Assembly: GCF_039537705.1 (NCBI RefSeq)
Contig: NZ_BAABBA010000005.1
Location: 1 to 64,000 of the forward strand
Direction of reading: 5' to 3'
Length of the DNA: 64,000 bases
Origin: Georgenia daeguensis
Lineage (GTDB): Bacteria > Actinomycetota > Actinomycetes > Actinomycetales > Actinomycetaceae
Every line of letters begins with the position of its first letter. The stretch's first letter is position 1. Shown piece by piece: positions 44,530-53,729 of this stretch. Below the pieces are notes generated by a model. It had not been told where the DNA came from. It did not search any database and was given only the letters and a program-made list of their open reading frames with translations. A program made the translations under genes and the position numbers.

Positions 44530-46053
44530 ATGGACCACCCCGAGACCGCAGGCAGCACCCGCGAGGAGCTCCCCGCGCACCAGCTCCTCCACGACTACGC
44601 GTACACGATCCGCACCAAGGAGGGCGAGCTCTACAACGACGACCTCGCCCCCGTCCCCGCCGGCCGGCGCCGCTGGGGGTGGTTCGAGATCTTCAACGTC
44701 TGGACCAACGACGTGCAGTCCCTCGCCGGCTACACGCTCGCCGCCAGTCTCTTCATCACCGCCGGCATCAGCGGCTGGTGGGTGTTCGCGGCGATCATCC
44801 TCGCCGGCTTCTTCATCATGCTGCTGGTCAACCTCTCCGGCCGGCCGAGCGTGCACTACGGCGTCCCCTACGCCGTCATCGCCCGCACCAGCATGGGGGT
44901 GTTCGGCGCGAGGTTCCCCGCGCTGCTGCGCGGCATCGTCGGCATGTTCTGGTACGGCGCGCAGACCTACTTCGCCTCGACCGCCGTCGCGCTCGCGATC
45001 AACGCCGTCCTGACCGACCCGCCCAGCGCCACCTTCCTCGGGATGAACGGCGTCGGCTGGATCTCCTACATCGTCGTCACGATCTTCCAGGTGGCCCTGT
45101 TCATGCGAGGCATGGACTGGATCGCGCGGTTCCTCAACTTCGCCGGGCCGGCCGTCTACGTGGTGATGATCCTGCTGCTGATCGCGATCTGGGCCCAGGC
45201 GGGCGGCGAGCTCCTCGGGGCGGTCGGCACGCTCTTCCAGGGTGAGAAGACCGGCGGTGCGGCGGTCCTCGCCTTCTTCGGCGTGGCCGGGACGATGATC
45301 GCCTACTTCGCCGCCGTCGTCGTCAACTTCGGCGACTTCGCCCGCTTCACGCGGTCCACGCGGCAGATGCGCCGCGGCAACCTCCTGGGCCTGCCGGTCA
45401 GCCTGACGCTCTTCACCTTCCTCTCGCTGTTCATCACGGCGGGGGCGTACATCGTGTACCAGGACGGGCAGGGCGACCCGCTGGTCAACCCCGCGGACAT
45501 CGTCGGGCAGGTCGGCAACCCCTGGCTGACGATCATCGCGGCGATCACGTTCTTCCTCGCCACCGTCGGCATCAACCTCGTCGCCAACTTCATCCCGCCC
45601 GCCTACGACCTCGCGAACCTGCTGCCCTCGCGGATCTCGTTCCGCACCGGCGGCCTGATCACCGCGGCGATCGGCTTCGTCATCGGCGCCCTGTGGGTGG
45701 CCGCCATCGGTGAGATGGGCCTGCCGAAGTTCGTCGACACGCTCGGCGCCATCCTGGCGCCGCTGTACGGCATCCTCGTGTGCGACTACTACGTCCTGCG
45801 CAGGCGACGCCTCGACCTCCAGCACATGTACTCGACCTCTCCCGAGGGCATCTACTACTTCACCAACGGATGGAACACGCGGGCCCTGGCCGCCGGTGCG
45901 CTGGCCGCGGTCTTCTCCATGGCCGCGGTGTGGGTGCCTGCCCTGACCCAGCTCGGCGGTTTCGCGTGGGTCATCGGCGCCATCCTCGGCGCCCTCTTCC
46001 ACTGGATCGCGATGCGGAACCACGTGATCGCCTCGACCGGCGAGGAGCACTGA
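44530..46053 (+). CDS. NCS1-family nucleobase/hydantoin/allantoin transporter
   Basis: 507 residues with 12 membrane helices. YNDDLAPVPAGRRRWGWFEI, FNVWTNDVQSLAGYTLAAS and the later GDFARFTRSTRQMRRGN and PPAYDLANLLPSRISF are NCS1 signatures (cation-coupled uptake of purines, pyrimidines, hydantoins or allantoin). In a window with an allophanate hydrolase and a purine permease, a nitrogen-rich ring compound is a reasonable substrate. The ATG at 44530 lies in the context gagccATGGAC with a weak ribosome site. Confidence 0.88.
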   Translation: MDHPETAGSTREELPAHQLLHDYAYTIRTKEGELYNDDLAPVPAGRRRWGWFEIFNVWTNDVQSLAGYTLAASLFITAGISGWWVFAAIILAGFFIMLLVNLSGRPSVHYGVPYAVIARTSMGVFGARFPALLRGIVGMFWYGAQTYFASTAVALAINAVLTDPPSATFLGMNGVGWISYIVVTIFQVALFMRGMDWIARFLNFAGPAVYVVMILLLIAIWAQAGGELLGAVGTLFQGEKTGGAAVLAFFGVAGTMIAYFAAVVVNFGDFARFTRSTRQMRRGNLLGLPVSLTLFTFLSLFITAGAYIVYQDGQGDPLVNPADIVGQVGNPWLTIIAAITFFLATVGINLVANFIPPAYDLANLLPSRISFRTGGLITAAIGFVIGALWVAAIGEMGLPKFVDTLGAILAPLYGILVCDYYVLRRRRLDLQHMYSTSPEGIYYFTNGWNTRALAAGALAAVFSMAAVWVPALTQLGGFAWVIGAILGALFHWIAMRNHVIASTGEEH

Positions 46054-46170
46054 GCCCCGGCCCGCCGGCACGCCCGACGGAGGCGGACCGGCCCGCTCCC
46101 TGGTGCGGGAGGGGGCCGCTTTGCCAAGAGCGGTGTGAATCGGGGCACTTATGACATACCCGACAAAGCC

Positions 46171-46198
46171 TTGACCAACGGCTCTCCAAACGTATGGT
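46171..46198 (+). promoter_or_regulatory. Promoter of the BCCT transporter gene
   Basis: ttgacc (46171-46176), a 16-bp spacer and tatggt (46193-46198) form a good sigma-70-type promoter about 140 bp before the gene. Confidence 0.5.
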
Positions 46199-46338
46199 GG
46201 ATGTCGAGCTAGTGTTCCCACGGCGGTTGCACGGCTAGGTGACGGCACCGCCGACTCGTTCTCTCCCCTGTGGATCTGAGATGGCTGCGGGCGCGCGCCT
46301 GGCCGCCCGCGGATCAGGTCCGAGGCGAAGGAGAACGA

Positions 46339-48570
46339 GTGGCGCGCGACCACGAAGTGACACCCAAGGAAGCGTCCGAGTCAACGATCGACCGCGGTCG
46401 GTTCGGCGTGACGGAGCGGCGGAAGCCCCGGATCGACGACGAGTACCGCGCGCCGATCTCCAGCGCCGAGCTCAGCAAGGGCCCCACCGAGCTCGCAGAG
46501 GACCGCGGCGCCCGGGTCAACTGGCGGGTCTTCATCGTCTCCGCCGTCGTGATCGTCGCCTTCTCGCTGTGGGCGATGCTCGCCCCGACCAGCGCCGCGA
46601 ACGTCATGCGCGAGTTCGTCCTGGACATCGCGACGAACCTCGGCTGGTTCTATGTCGTCACCGTCGTGGCCGTGATCCTCTTCGTGCTCTGGGTCGCGTT
46701 CTCGAAAGAGGGCACGGTCCGCCTCGGCCCCGACCACTCCCGCCCCCAGTACAAGCTCTTCACCTGGGTCGCCATGCTGTTCGGCGCCGGCGTCGGCATC
46801 GACATGCTCTTCTACTCGGTGACCGGCCCGATCGCGCAGTACATGATGCCGCCGACCGGCGACCCTCAGTCGGCCCAGGCCGCCCAGGACGCCGTCGTCT
46901 GGACGATGTTCCACTACGGCATCTCCGGCTGGGCGATGTACTCCCTGTTGGGCATGGCGATGGGCTACTTCGCCTACCGGTGGGGCATGCCGCTGTCGAT
47001 CCGCGCGGCCCTGTACCCGCTGCTCGGCAAGCGCGTGCGCGGCGCCGCCGGCGACGCCATCGACATCTTCGCCCTCATCGGCACCGTCTTCGGCGTCGCC
47101 ACCTCCATGGGCATCGGCGTGGTCCTGCTCAACGTCGGCTTCTCCTACCTGTTCGGCCTGCCCCAGGGCCTGGGCCTGCAGATCGCGCTGGTGCTGGTCG
47201 CCGTCGTCATGACGGTCGCCGGCTGCCTCTCGGGCGTCGACAAGGGCATCCGCCTGGTCTCCGAGCTGAACATCTGGATCGCGGCCGCGATGATGCTCTA
47301 CATCCTGGTCACCGGCCAGACGGCGTTCCTGCTCAACGCCCTCGTCACCAACATCGGCCGGTTCATCGGCACGCTGCCCGAGCGCACGCTGGAGACCTTC
47401 GCCTACGAGTCCGGCGGCGCCGACTGGATGGGCAGCTGGACGCTGTTCTTCTGGGCGTTCTGGCTGGCGTGGGGCCCGTTCGTCGGGCTGTTCCTCGCCC
47501 GCATCTCCCGCGGCCGCACGCTGCGCGAGTTCGTCATCGCCGCGATCACCGCCCCGGTGCTGTGCGACTTCGTCATCGTCTCGATCTTCGGCAACTCCGC
47601 CCTGTCGGTCGTCATGGACGGCAACTTCGAGTTCGCCCAGCTGGCCATCGACCAGCCCGAGCAGGGCTGGTACGCCCTCCTCGAGATGTTCCCCGGCGCG
47701 GCGTTCCTCATCGGCCTGGCGACCCTGTCCGGCATGCTTTTCTACCTCACCAGCGCCAACTCCGGCGCCATGGTGATGGCGAACTTCTCCTCCACGATCC
47801 CCGACCCCGCCGAGGACGGCGCCAAGTGGCTGCGCATCTTCTGGGCCGTGGTCACCGCGCTGCTCACGATCGCCATGCTGATCGCCGGCGGGGTCACCAC
47901 CATGGAGTACGCCACGCTGATCTTCGCCTTCCCGGTGACGATCATCGCCTACCTGGTCATGGCCTCGTTCTGGAAGGTGCTCCGCATGGAGCGGGCCGAG
48001 CGCGAGGGCCAGATCATCCGCCGCCGCTCGGCGGCCGCCCACGGCGGGCAGGTGCCGGAGAAGACGTGGAAGCAGCGCCTCGCGCAGCTGCGGTCCTACC
48101 CGTCGAAGAAGTCCGTCGCCCAGTTCATGGCGCGGACGGTGCAGCCGGCGCTGACCGCCGTCGCCGCGGAGTTCCGCGAGCTCGGCTACGAGGCGACGCT
48201 GTCCACCGCCCCGAACGCCGAGACCGGCGTCGACGAGCACACGCTGGTGGTCAACATGGACGACCACCGCGACTTCCACTACCAGGTGGCCGCGGTCGAG
48301 GCCCCGGTGCCCCGCATCGGCGGCCGGCCCATGTCCAAGGGCGACGACATCTACTACAAGGTGGAGGTCTTCACCCAGACCGGCACCGAGGGCTACGACC
48401 TGATGGGCCTGACCCAGCAGCAGGTCATCAACGACGTCCTCGACCGGTACGAGGCGCACCTGTCCTTCCTGCGCTACTCCAGCGAGCACGACTACGCCTC
48501 GGTGCTGACGCCGGCGGTCCCGGCCGCCGTGCCGGCTGTCGCGGACGACGTGGTGCGAGTCGCCGACTGA
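46339..48570 (+). CDS. BCCT-family betaine/choline/carnitine transporter
   Basis: 743 residues. A charged N-terminus of ~75 residues precedes 12 membrane helices and a cytosolic tail of ~200 residues. MLFGAGVGIDMLFYSVTGP and the signature FFWAFWLAWGPFVGLFLARI are diagnostic, and the long C-terminus matches the BetT subgroup, where it senses osmotic state. The likely substrates are choline or betaine. GTG at 46339 is chosen because AAGGAG lies just upstream. A clear promoter lies at 46171. Confidence 0.92.
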   Translation: MARDHEVTPKEASESTIDRGRFGVTERRKPRIDDEYRAPISSAELSKGPTELAEDRGARVNWRVFIVSAVVIVAFSLWAMLAPTSAANVMREFVLDIATNLGWFYVVTVVAVILFVLWVAFSKEGTVRLGPDHSRPQYKLFTWVAMLFGAGVGIDMLFYSVTGPIAQYMMPPTGDPQSAQAAQDAVVWTMFHYGISGWAMYSLLGMAMGYFAYRWGMPLSIRAALYPLLGKRVRGAAGDAIDIFALIGTVFGVATSMGIGVVLLNVGFSYLFGLPQGLGLQIALVLVAVVMTVAGCLSGVDKGIRLVSELNIWIAAAMMLYILVTGQTAFLLNALVTNIGRFIGTLPERTLETFAYESGGADWMGSWTLFFWAFWLAWGPFVGLFLARISRGRTLREFVIAAITAPVLCDFVIVSIFGNSALSVVMDGNFEFAQLAIDQPEQGWYALLEMFPGAAFLIGLATLSGMLFYLTSANSGAMVMANFSSTIPDPAEDGAKWLRIFWAVVTALLTIAMLIAGGVTTMEYATLIFAFPVTIIAYLVMASFWKVLRMERAEREGQIIRRRSAAAHGGQVPEKTWKQRLAQLRSYPSKKSVAQFMARTVQPALTAVAAEFRELGYEATLSTAPNAETGVDEHTLVVNMDDHRDFHYQVAAVEAPVPRIGGRPMSKGDDIYYKVEVFTQTGTEGYDLMGLTQQQVINDVLDRYEAHLSFLRYSSEHDYASVLTPAVPAAVPAVADDVVRVAD

Positions 48571-48618
48571 GGAATTCGAGGTCGGGTCCGCGGCTCGGGG
48601 CCGCGGACCCGGCGCCGG

Positions 48619-51339
48619 TCAGGGCAGGCGGCGGACGCCCAGGGTGTCGGTCCCGTCGTCGTTCCAGTCGCCGACCAGGACGACATCGGTCGCACGCCCG
48701 TAGGCGAGCACCAGGTCCGCAGGGCCGCCCGAGAGCGAGTTCTTCACGTGGTAGACGTTCCCGCGCCGCACGGTCAGCGTGTCCTCGTGGTCGCCGTCCC
48801 AGTCCCCGACGATCACCTGGTCCTCGGCACGGCCGTACATGACGACCTGGTCGGCCACACCCGAGGAGAGGGTGTTCTTGACGTGGTAGACGCTCCCCCG
48901 GCGCACCGCCAGGGTGTCCACCCGGTCGGCGTCCCAGTCGCCCACGAGGACGGTGTCGTCGATGCGGCCGTAGACGACGACGGCATCCGCGACGCCGGTG
49001 CTCGTGTCGTTCTTGAGGTGATAGACGCTCCCACGGCGAACCGCCAGGGTGTCGATGCCGTCGCCGTCCCAGTCGCCGACGAGCACGGTGTCGTCGGCGC
49101 GGCCGTAGGCGAAGACGTGCTCGGCCTGCCCGCCGCCGAGCACGTTGTTGACGTAGTAGAGGTTTCCGCGGCGCACCATGATCGTGTCGACGCCGTCGCC
49201 GTCCCAGTCGCCGACGAGGACCCGGTCCGTGTGGCGCCCGTAGCTGAACACGTGGTTGGCCTTGGCCGACCAGGCGTCGTTGAGGAAGAACCCGAACTCG
49301 GGCTCCGGGGCCGGCGCGGTGGGTGCGGTCGGCTCGGTCGGCGTCGTGGGGGTGTCCGGCTCCTCCGGTTCGGGCGTCCCCTCGGCATTGACCTCCAGCA
49401 CCCAGGTCAGGTCCTCCGGGAGGCCCTCGGTGTCCGAGGGCCACAAGTACCCCGGCTGCGGGGCCGCCCCGATGACGATCTCGAGGTTCGCGTCGTCGAG
49501 GACGATGTCGGTCACGCTGTAGATGCCGGGCCAGAGGTACTCCCAGTGCGCCTCGGGCACGAGTGAGAAGAAGTAGTAGCCGATGCCCTCGACGTCCGGG
49601 ATAATGACGGTGTCCCCGTCCAGTCCCGGCTCGTCCGTGTAGACCGGTGGCTCCGGCCTGCCCGGCTCGCGGTTGTCCGGCTCCGTGGTCTCGGAGACGT
49701 TGAGCTGGTGCAGGGCGGCGGGCTCGTAGAGCCAGCCCTGTTCGTTGCGTGGCCACTCGTAGCCCAGCTCAGGCCTGATCTTGTACTCCACCTGGGGGTT
49801 CTCCAGGCTCGCGCCCAGGTCCAGGACGCTCACGGTGCCCGAGCCGGGGTCGAACTGCACCCAGTCGTCGCCGTCGCGGTAGAGGTAGCGCAGGCCTTCG
49901 ACCACCGTGAAGGTGAAGGTGTCGTTCTCGAACCCGAGCTCGTCGTTGTAGACGGCGTAGCCGGGATCCTCCGTCGGGATCCCCTCACCGGTGAACCCCA
50001 TGTTGAAGGACATGGCGGACTGCTCGTAGCGCAGGTAGAAGCCGTCCTCCGCCCTCGGGAAGATGTACACGTAGGGGTCGTTGGGGTCGCTGTTGTACTC
50101 CCAGGCATGGTGCGTGCCGGGCTCGATAGGGGTGAGGATGCCGGCCAGATCCACCAGGTACCTCACGCCGCGGACCTCAGGGAGGGTAAAGGTGTCGTCC
50201 ACCCGACCGTCCGCGTCCACGTGCGTGGGCACGCGGAGGCTGTCAGCGAGGTACCGCGGATCGGACGAGAGTGTGAGGCTCTGCGGGAGCTGGCCGAGGT
50301 GGTAGCCGTCCTCGGCGTGGACCTCGATGTCGACCTGCGGTCGGCCGTCCCGCTTTCGCAGGTCAATCATTCTGTAGGTGCCGGGCAGACGGACAGCACC
50401 GTCGATGACGTAGTCGATGCCCTCGAGGTCGGCCAGGGTGAAGTAGTCCTCCGGCCCGTCGCCGGAGATCTGCGTGGGTCTGACCGCGGCGGGGGCCGTC
50501 CCGCCCGCCTGGACGGTGCCGGTGGTGAACCGCAGGTCCCACGGGCCGAACTTGTCGATGTCGACCGGGTAGTAGCCGGGCTGCACGCGAGTGGTCACCC
50601 GCACCGTCGCCCTGCCGGCGGCGTCGCGCGCGGCGGTGACCTCGTGCACGCCGGCCGCGGCGGTCTGCCCGTTGATCTCGAACGTGACTCCCCAGACGTC
50701 GTTGGGGATCGTGATCGTGTCCGCGGTCCCGGGGCCGTCCACCGGAACGGGGTCGACGACCTCGACGTACGTTCGGATGGCGCGGTCGTCGTGCACGTAC
50801 GTCCACTCGGTCTGACCGCCGAGCGGGACATCCGTCGTCGGGTGCGCGCGGACGACGTAGGTGCCCGACACCTGCATGTCGGCGCTCGCCCAGCCCTCGA
50901 AGCTTTCGAGAGGCTCGCCGTCGATCGACCAGGAGACCCCGGGGGCCACCTCCAGGTCGACCCCGCCGATGACACGGATCGGCGGGCGCGCCACGAGGTC
51001 GCAGGATAGGACGTCGGCGACGTAGGCCGACGCGCCGCCGACGGTCTCGACACGTCCCGCGGTAACCGTCCCTGCCGCCGCCTGCAGGAGGAGGCCACTC
51101 AGCGCCGGGTCGGCGAGGATGCCCGCCGCACCGAGCGGGGAGGTGACCTGGCCGAGCTTGACGCACTGGTTCGGGCCGTAGACGTTGACGTTGAGCCTGC
51201 CGGCGTCGTCGCGGGCGTCCAGCAGAGCCCTGGTCTCGACACCCGGGTCGATCTGATCCGCCGCGGACGCCGGCGCGGCCAGGGTACCGGTGGCGACGGC
51301 GGCGAGGACCGCCACGGCCACGAGAGGGCTTCTCTTCAT
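48619..51339 (-). CDS. Large secreted repeat protein (five beta modules plus FG-GAP-like C-terminal repeats)
   Basis: 906 residues with a signal peptide (to ~residue 27). Five related modules of ~50 residues, spaced 84-103 residues apart, start near residues 207, 298, 382, 473 and 576. Each opens with a (D)DT(F/V/I)T-like strand, then a G(I/V/L).Y stretch, and closes with (A).(D/P).GY.(L/W/P). A Pro/Thr/Glu linker (~651-682) leads to four to five repeats of ~46 residues with DWDGDGVDTIMVRRGNLYYV-type sequence. These resemble FG-GAP/VCBS calcium-binding blades. No LPXTG motif or C-terminal membrane anchor is present, so it is probably released or held non-covalently. Its role, perhaps adhesion or glycan binding, is unknown. 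Confidence 0.75.
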   Translation of the reverse strand: MKRSPLVAVAVLAAVATGTLAAPASAADQIDPGVETRALLDARDDAGRLNVNVYGPNQCVKLGQVTSPLGAAGILADPALSGLLLQAAAGTVTAGRVETVGGASAYVADVLSCDLVARPPIRVIGGVDLEVAPGVSWSIDGEPLESFEGWASADMQVSGTYVVRAHPTTDVPLGGQTEWTYVHDDRAIRTYVEVVDPVPVDGPGTADTITIPNDVWGVTFEINGQTAAAGVHEVTAARDAAGRATVRVTTRVQPGYYPVDIDKFGPWDLRFTTGTVQAGGTAPAAVRPTQISGDGPEDYFTLADLEGIDYVIDGAVRLPGTYRMIDLRKRDGRPQVDIEVHAEDGYHLGQLPQSLTLSSDPRYLADSLRVPTHVDADGRVDDTFTLPEVRGVRYLVDLAGILTPIEPGTHHAWEYNSDPNDPYVYIFPRAEDGFYLRYEQSAMSFNMGFTGEGIPTEDPGYAVYNDELGFENDTFTFTVVEGLRYLYRDGDDWVQFDPGSGTVSVLDLGASLENPQVEYKIRPELGYEWPRNEQGWLYEPAALHQLNVSETTEPDNREPGRPEPPVYTDEPGLDGDTVIIPDVEGIGYYFFSLVPEAHWEYLWPGIYSVTDIVLDDANLEIVIGAAPQPGYLWPSDTEGLPEDLTWVLEVNAEGTPEPEEPDTPTTPTEPTAPTAPAPEPEFGFFLNDAWSAKANHVFSYGRHTDRVLVGDWDGDGVDTIMVRRGNLYYVNNVLGGGQAEHVFAYGRADDTVLVGDWDGDGIDTLAVRRGSVYHLKNDTSTGVADAVVVYGRIDDTVLVGDWDADRVDTLAVRRGSVYHVKNTLSSGVADQVVMYGRAEDQVIVGDWDGDHEDTLTVRRGNVYHVKNSLSGGPADLVLAYGRATDVVLVGDWNDDGTDTLGVRRLP

Positions 51340-51591
51340 GTGCAGGTGTGGGCCGGTCCGCCGCCCGACTCCTTCCTAGCTACGGCCGGACGGAGTCAGG
51401 CCCTCGGGTCGGGAGGCGGTGGACGGCCGTGTCCCGGTGGCTGCGGGGATCCGCAGCTGTGTGCTACGGACGAATTGTGGCGTCAACCGACTGCCCGCGT
51501 CCTCGGTTCTGGACTGTGATCGGCGTCATCAGCAGATCAGTCCCTCGCCAAGGAAACACCCGGCTCCGGACGGGCCGATAGCCTTGCGTCC

Positions 51592-51840
51592 ATGCCGGAG
51601 CTGCACTTCTTCGAACGTCGCGCGGATCCCCCACCCGCGAAGGTCAACGCCATCACGCTGACCGTCACGTTCACGACGCTCTGGATCCTCGCCACGGTGA
51701 TCATCGGGGCGCTCACCTTCATGGGACGCGTCCCGGACAAGTACCTCGACGTCTGCTTCGCGGGCCTGGGGATGGGCGTCCTCGCCGTGTGCTGGGGCTA
51801 CGTGCACGAGTACCGGGCGGCGCGGCGGGAGCGGCGGTAG
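51592..51840 (+). CDS. Small two-helix membrane protein (DUF2530-like)
   Basis: 82 residues. A polar head (ERRADPPPAKVNAITL) precedes two membrane helices (TFTTLWILATVIIGALTF and VCFAGLGMGVLAVCWGYV) and a basic tail (RAARRERR). The size and layout resemble the actinobacterial DUF2530 family, but I am not certain. The ATG follows ccttgcgtcc with only a weak ribosome site. It stands alone on the plus strand. Confidence 0.6.
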   Translation: MPELHFFERRADPPPAKVNAITLTVTFTTLWILATVIIGALTFMGRVPDKYLDVCFAGLGMGVLAVCWGYVHEYRAARRERR

Positions 51841-51868
51841 CGGCGGGTTCCCTTCCGCCGCTGGTTAT

Positions 51869-51963
51869 GTCGGCACCGCTGACGTCGGCACCGCTGACGT
51901 CGGCACCGCTGACGTCAGCACCGCTGAGGTCGGCATGCCGCCGCTGAGGTCGGCACGGTTGAC
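51869..51963. repeat. 15-bp tandem repeat array
   Basis: gtcggcaccgctgac is repeated three times exactly (51869-51913). Three variants follow, one with a 5-bp insert, to 51963. It lies between a gene end and the next promoter region and is not coding. Confidence 0.85.
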
Positions 51964-51986
51964 GAATACGGGCGCCCGGATCTCAT

Positions 51987-52041
51987 TGTGACGCTGAAGT
52001 CACACCGGACACACCTTTCACTCCGTTACCATCGGTAACGG
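51987..52041. promoter_or_regulatory. Two palindromes upstream of the NlpC/P60 gene
   Basis: tgtgac-N6-gtcaca at 51987-52004 and ccgttacc-atc-ggtaacgg at 52023-52041 (8-bp perfect arms) lie 75-130 bp before the gene and are good operator candidates. Confidence 0.5.
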
Positions 52042-52115
52042 CTCCCCGTCCGTATTCGCTCCGGCGTGTCGCACGTCTCATCCGGCGGGTGGGCCAGGCC
52101 TGTCCGCCGCTGGAA

Positions 52116-53591
52116 ATGAGCACCATGACGCACCCCGCCGCCGCCCGAACCCTCGGCCTCCTGCTGGCCGCCGCCCTGACCGCGCTCCTCGCGCTCGTGG
52201 CGCCGCCCGCGCTGGCCGCCCCGGCCACTACCGAGCGGCTGGCGGGCGACGACCGGTACTCCACCGCCGCCGCGGTCTCGCGGGCCAACTACGCCCCCGG
52301 CGTCGGCACCGTGTACGTGGCCAACGGGCTGGACTACCCGGACGCGCTCGCCGGCGCGCCGCGCGCCGGGGCGGACGGCGCCCCCATCCTGCTGGTGCAG
52401 CAGGGTGCGGTCCCCGCCGTCGTGAAGACGGAGCTCGGCCGGCTCAGGCCCGGCCGCATCGTCATCCTCGGCGGCTCGGGCGTGGTGAGCGACGCCGTCG
52501 CCGCCGAGCTCGACGCCTACACGAGCGGGGCGGTCTCCCGGATCTCGGGCGCCAACCGCTACGCGACGGCGGCAGCAATCGCCTCCACCTTCGGCTCCGA
52601 CGTCGACGTCGCCTACGTCGCCTCCGGGCTGACCTACCCCGACGCGCTGGCGGGCGCGCCGGTGGCCGGCTCCGGCAAGGACCCGGTGCTCCTCGTGCGC
52701 GGCGACCGCCTCGACTCCCCGGTGGCCGCGACGCTCCGACAGCTGCGACCCCAGTGGATCGTCATCCTCGGCGGCGCCGGGGCCGTGAGCGAGGGCATCG
52801 CCGCCGAGCTGCGCGGGTACACGGCCGGCTCGGTGACCCGGATCGGCGGGAGCGACCGGTTCTCCACCGCCGCCGCGATCTCGGCGGACGCCTACCCCGA
52901 CGGCGCGGACGTGGTGTACCTGGCCAACGGCTACGACTTCCCCGACGCGCTCTCCGGCGCCCCGCTGGCCGGCCGCGAGCGCGGCCCGGTGCTGCTGGTC
53001 CGGCCGGGCAGCATCGATCCGACGGTGGCCCTGGAGCTGGCACGTCTCGGCGCGAGCCGCGTGGTCGCCCTGGGCGGGCCCGGCGTGGTCAGCGACGCTG
53101 TCCTGAACCTGGCGGCGGGCAAGGTGGAGGACCCGATCCTGGCCGACAAGCCGGTGACCACCGCGCCGGCGGCGACGGACGAGATCGCCAAGATCGCCGC
53201 GTCCTACCGGACCCCGGCCGCCAGCACGACCGGCACGAAGGCGATCACGTGGGCGCGCACCCAGCTCGGCAAGCCGTACGGCTGGGGCGAGGAGGGTCCC
53301 GAGGCCTACGACTGCTCCGGCCTGACGATGCGGGCGTTCGAGCAGGCGGGCCGGCAGCTCCCGCGTGTCACTCGCGACCAGTGGAAGGCCACCACCCGGG
53401 TGTCCCTCGACGACCTGCGCCCCGGGGACCTCCTGTTCTGGTCCAGCAACGGGCAGCCGGACGGCATCTACCACGTGGCGATCTACACCGGGAACGGCAT
53501 GCGCCTGCACGCGCCGTCGACGGGCAAGTTCGTCGAGGAAGTCGCTGTCTACAACAACCGCCTCCTGCCCTTCGGCGGCCGGGTGATGTGA
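52116..53591 (+). CDS. NlpC/P60 peptidoglycan hydrolase with cell-wall-binding repeats 2
   Basis: 491 residues. A signal peptide (to ~residue 36) precedes three cell-wall-binding repeat 2 (PF04122-type) domains, each with a GxDRYSTAAAVS-like start, (Y/V)VANGLDYPDALAGAP and RIVILGG. The C-terminal NlpC/P60 domain has catalytic Cys400 (YDCSGLTM) and His453 (YHVAIY). It should cut peptide stems of peptidoglycan while bound to the wall. ATG at 52116 is used, and a second ATG at 52125 is possible. Two palindromes upstream suggest regulated expression. The next gene shares the same binding repeats. Confidence 0.9.
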   Translation: MSTMTHPAAARTLGLLLAAALTALLALVAPPALAAPATTERLAGDDRYSTAAAVSRANYAPGVGTVYVANGLDYPDALAGAPRAGADGAPILLVQQGAVPAVVKTELGRLRPGRIVILGGSGVVSDAVAAELDAYTSGAVSRISGANRYATAAAIASTFGSDVDVAYVASGLTYPDALAGAPVAGSGKDPVLLVRGDRLDSPVAATLRQLRPQWIVILGGAGAVSEGIAAELRGYTAGSVTRIGGSDRFSTAAAISADAYPDGADVVYLANGYDFPDALSGAPLAGRERGPVLLVRPGSIDPTVALELARLGASRVVALGGPGVVSDAVLNLAAGKVEDPILADKPVTTAPAATDEIAKIAASYRTPAASTTGTKAITWARTQLGKPYGWGEEGPEAYDCSGLTMRAFEQAGRQLPRVTRDQWKATTRVSLDDLRPGDLLFWSSNGQPDGIYHVAIYTGNGMRLHAPSTGKFVEEVAVYNNRLLPFGGRVM

Positions 53592-53636
53592 CGACTGGCG
53601 GTGCGGCCGAGATCACCGCGCGCCGAAACCGTCGCC

Positions 53637-53664
53637 GGTTAACCTTTTTCTCAGACCGTTAACG
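53637..53664. promoter_or_regulatory. Paired GTTAAC palindromes upstream of the CAP gene
   Basis: ggttaacc (53637-53644) and cgttaacg (53657-53664) are perfect 8-bp palindromes exactly 20 bp apart, on the same face of the helix. They suggest cooperative binding of a regulator. Confidence 0.45.
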
Positions 53665-53729
53665 CTCGGCCGCGCCACGCGCGGTTGAGGTAGCGGCCGG
53701 CAGTGGCATCAACCGGGGGGAACAACGCC

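Noticed and set aside
51987..52004. CRP-type site (TGTGA...TCACA)
   Set aside because: The spacing between half sites is 8 instead of the canonical 6, so it is listed only as a palindrome.
52042..52115. c-di-AMP (ydaO-type) riboswitch before the NlpC/P60 gene
   Set aside because: These often precede such genes in actinobacteria, but the leader is too short and the conserved stems are not seen.
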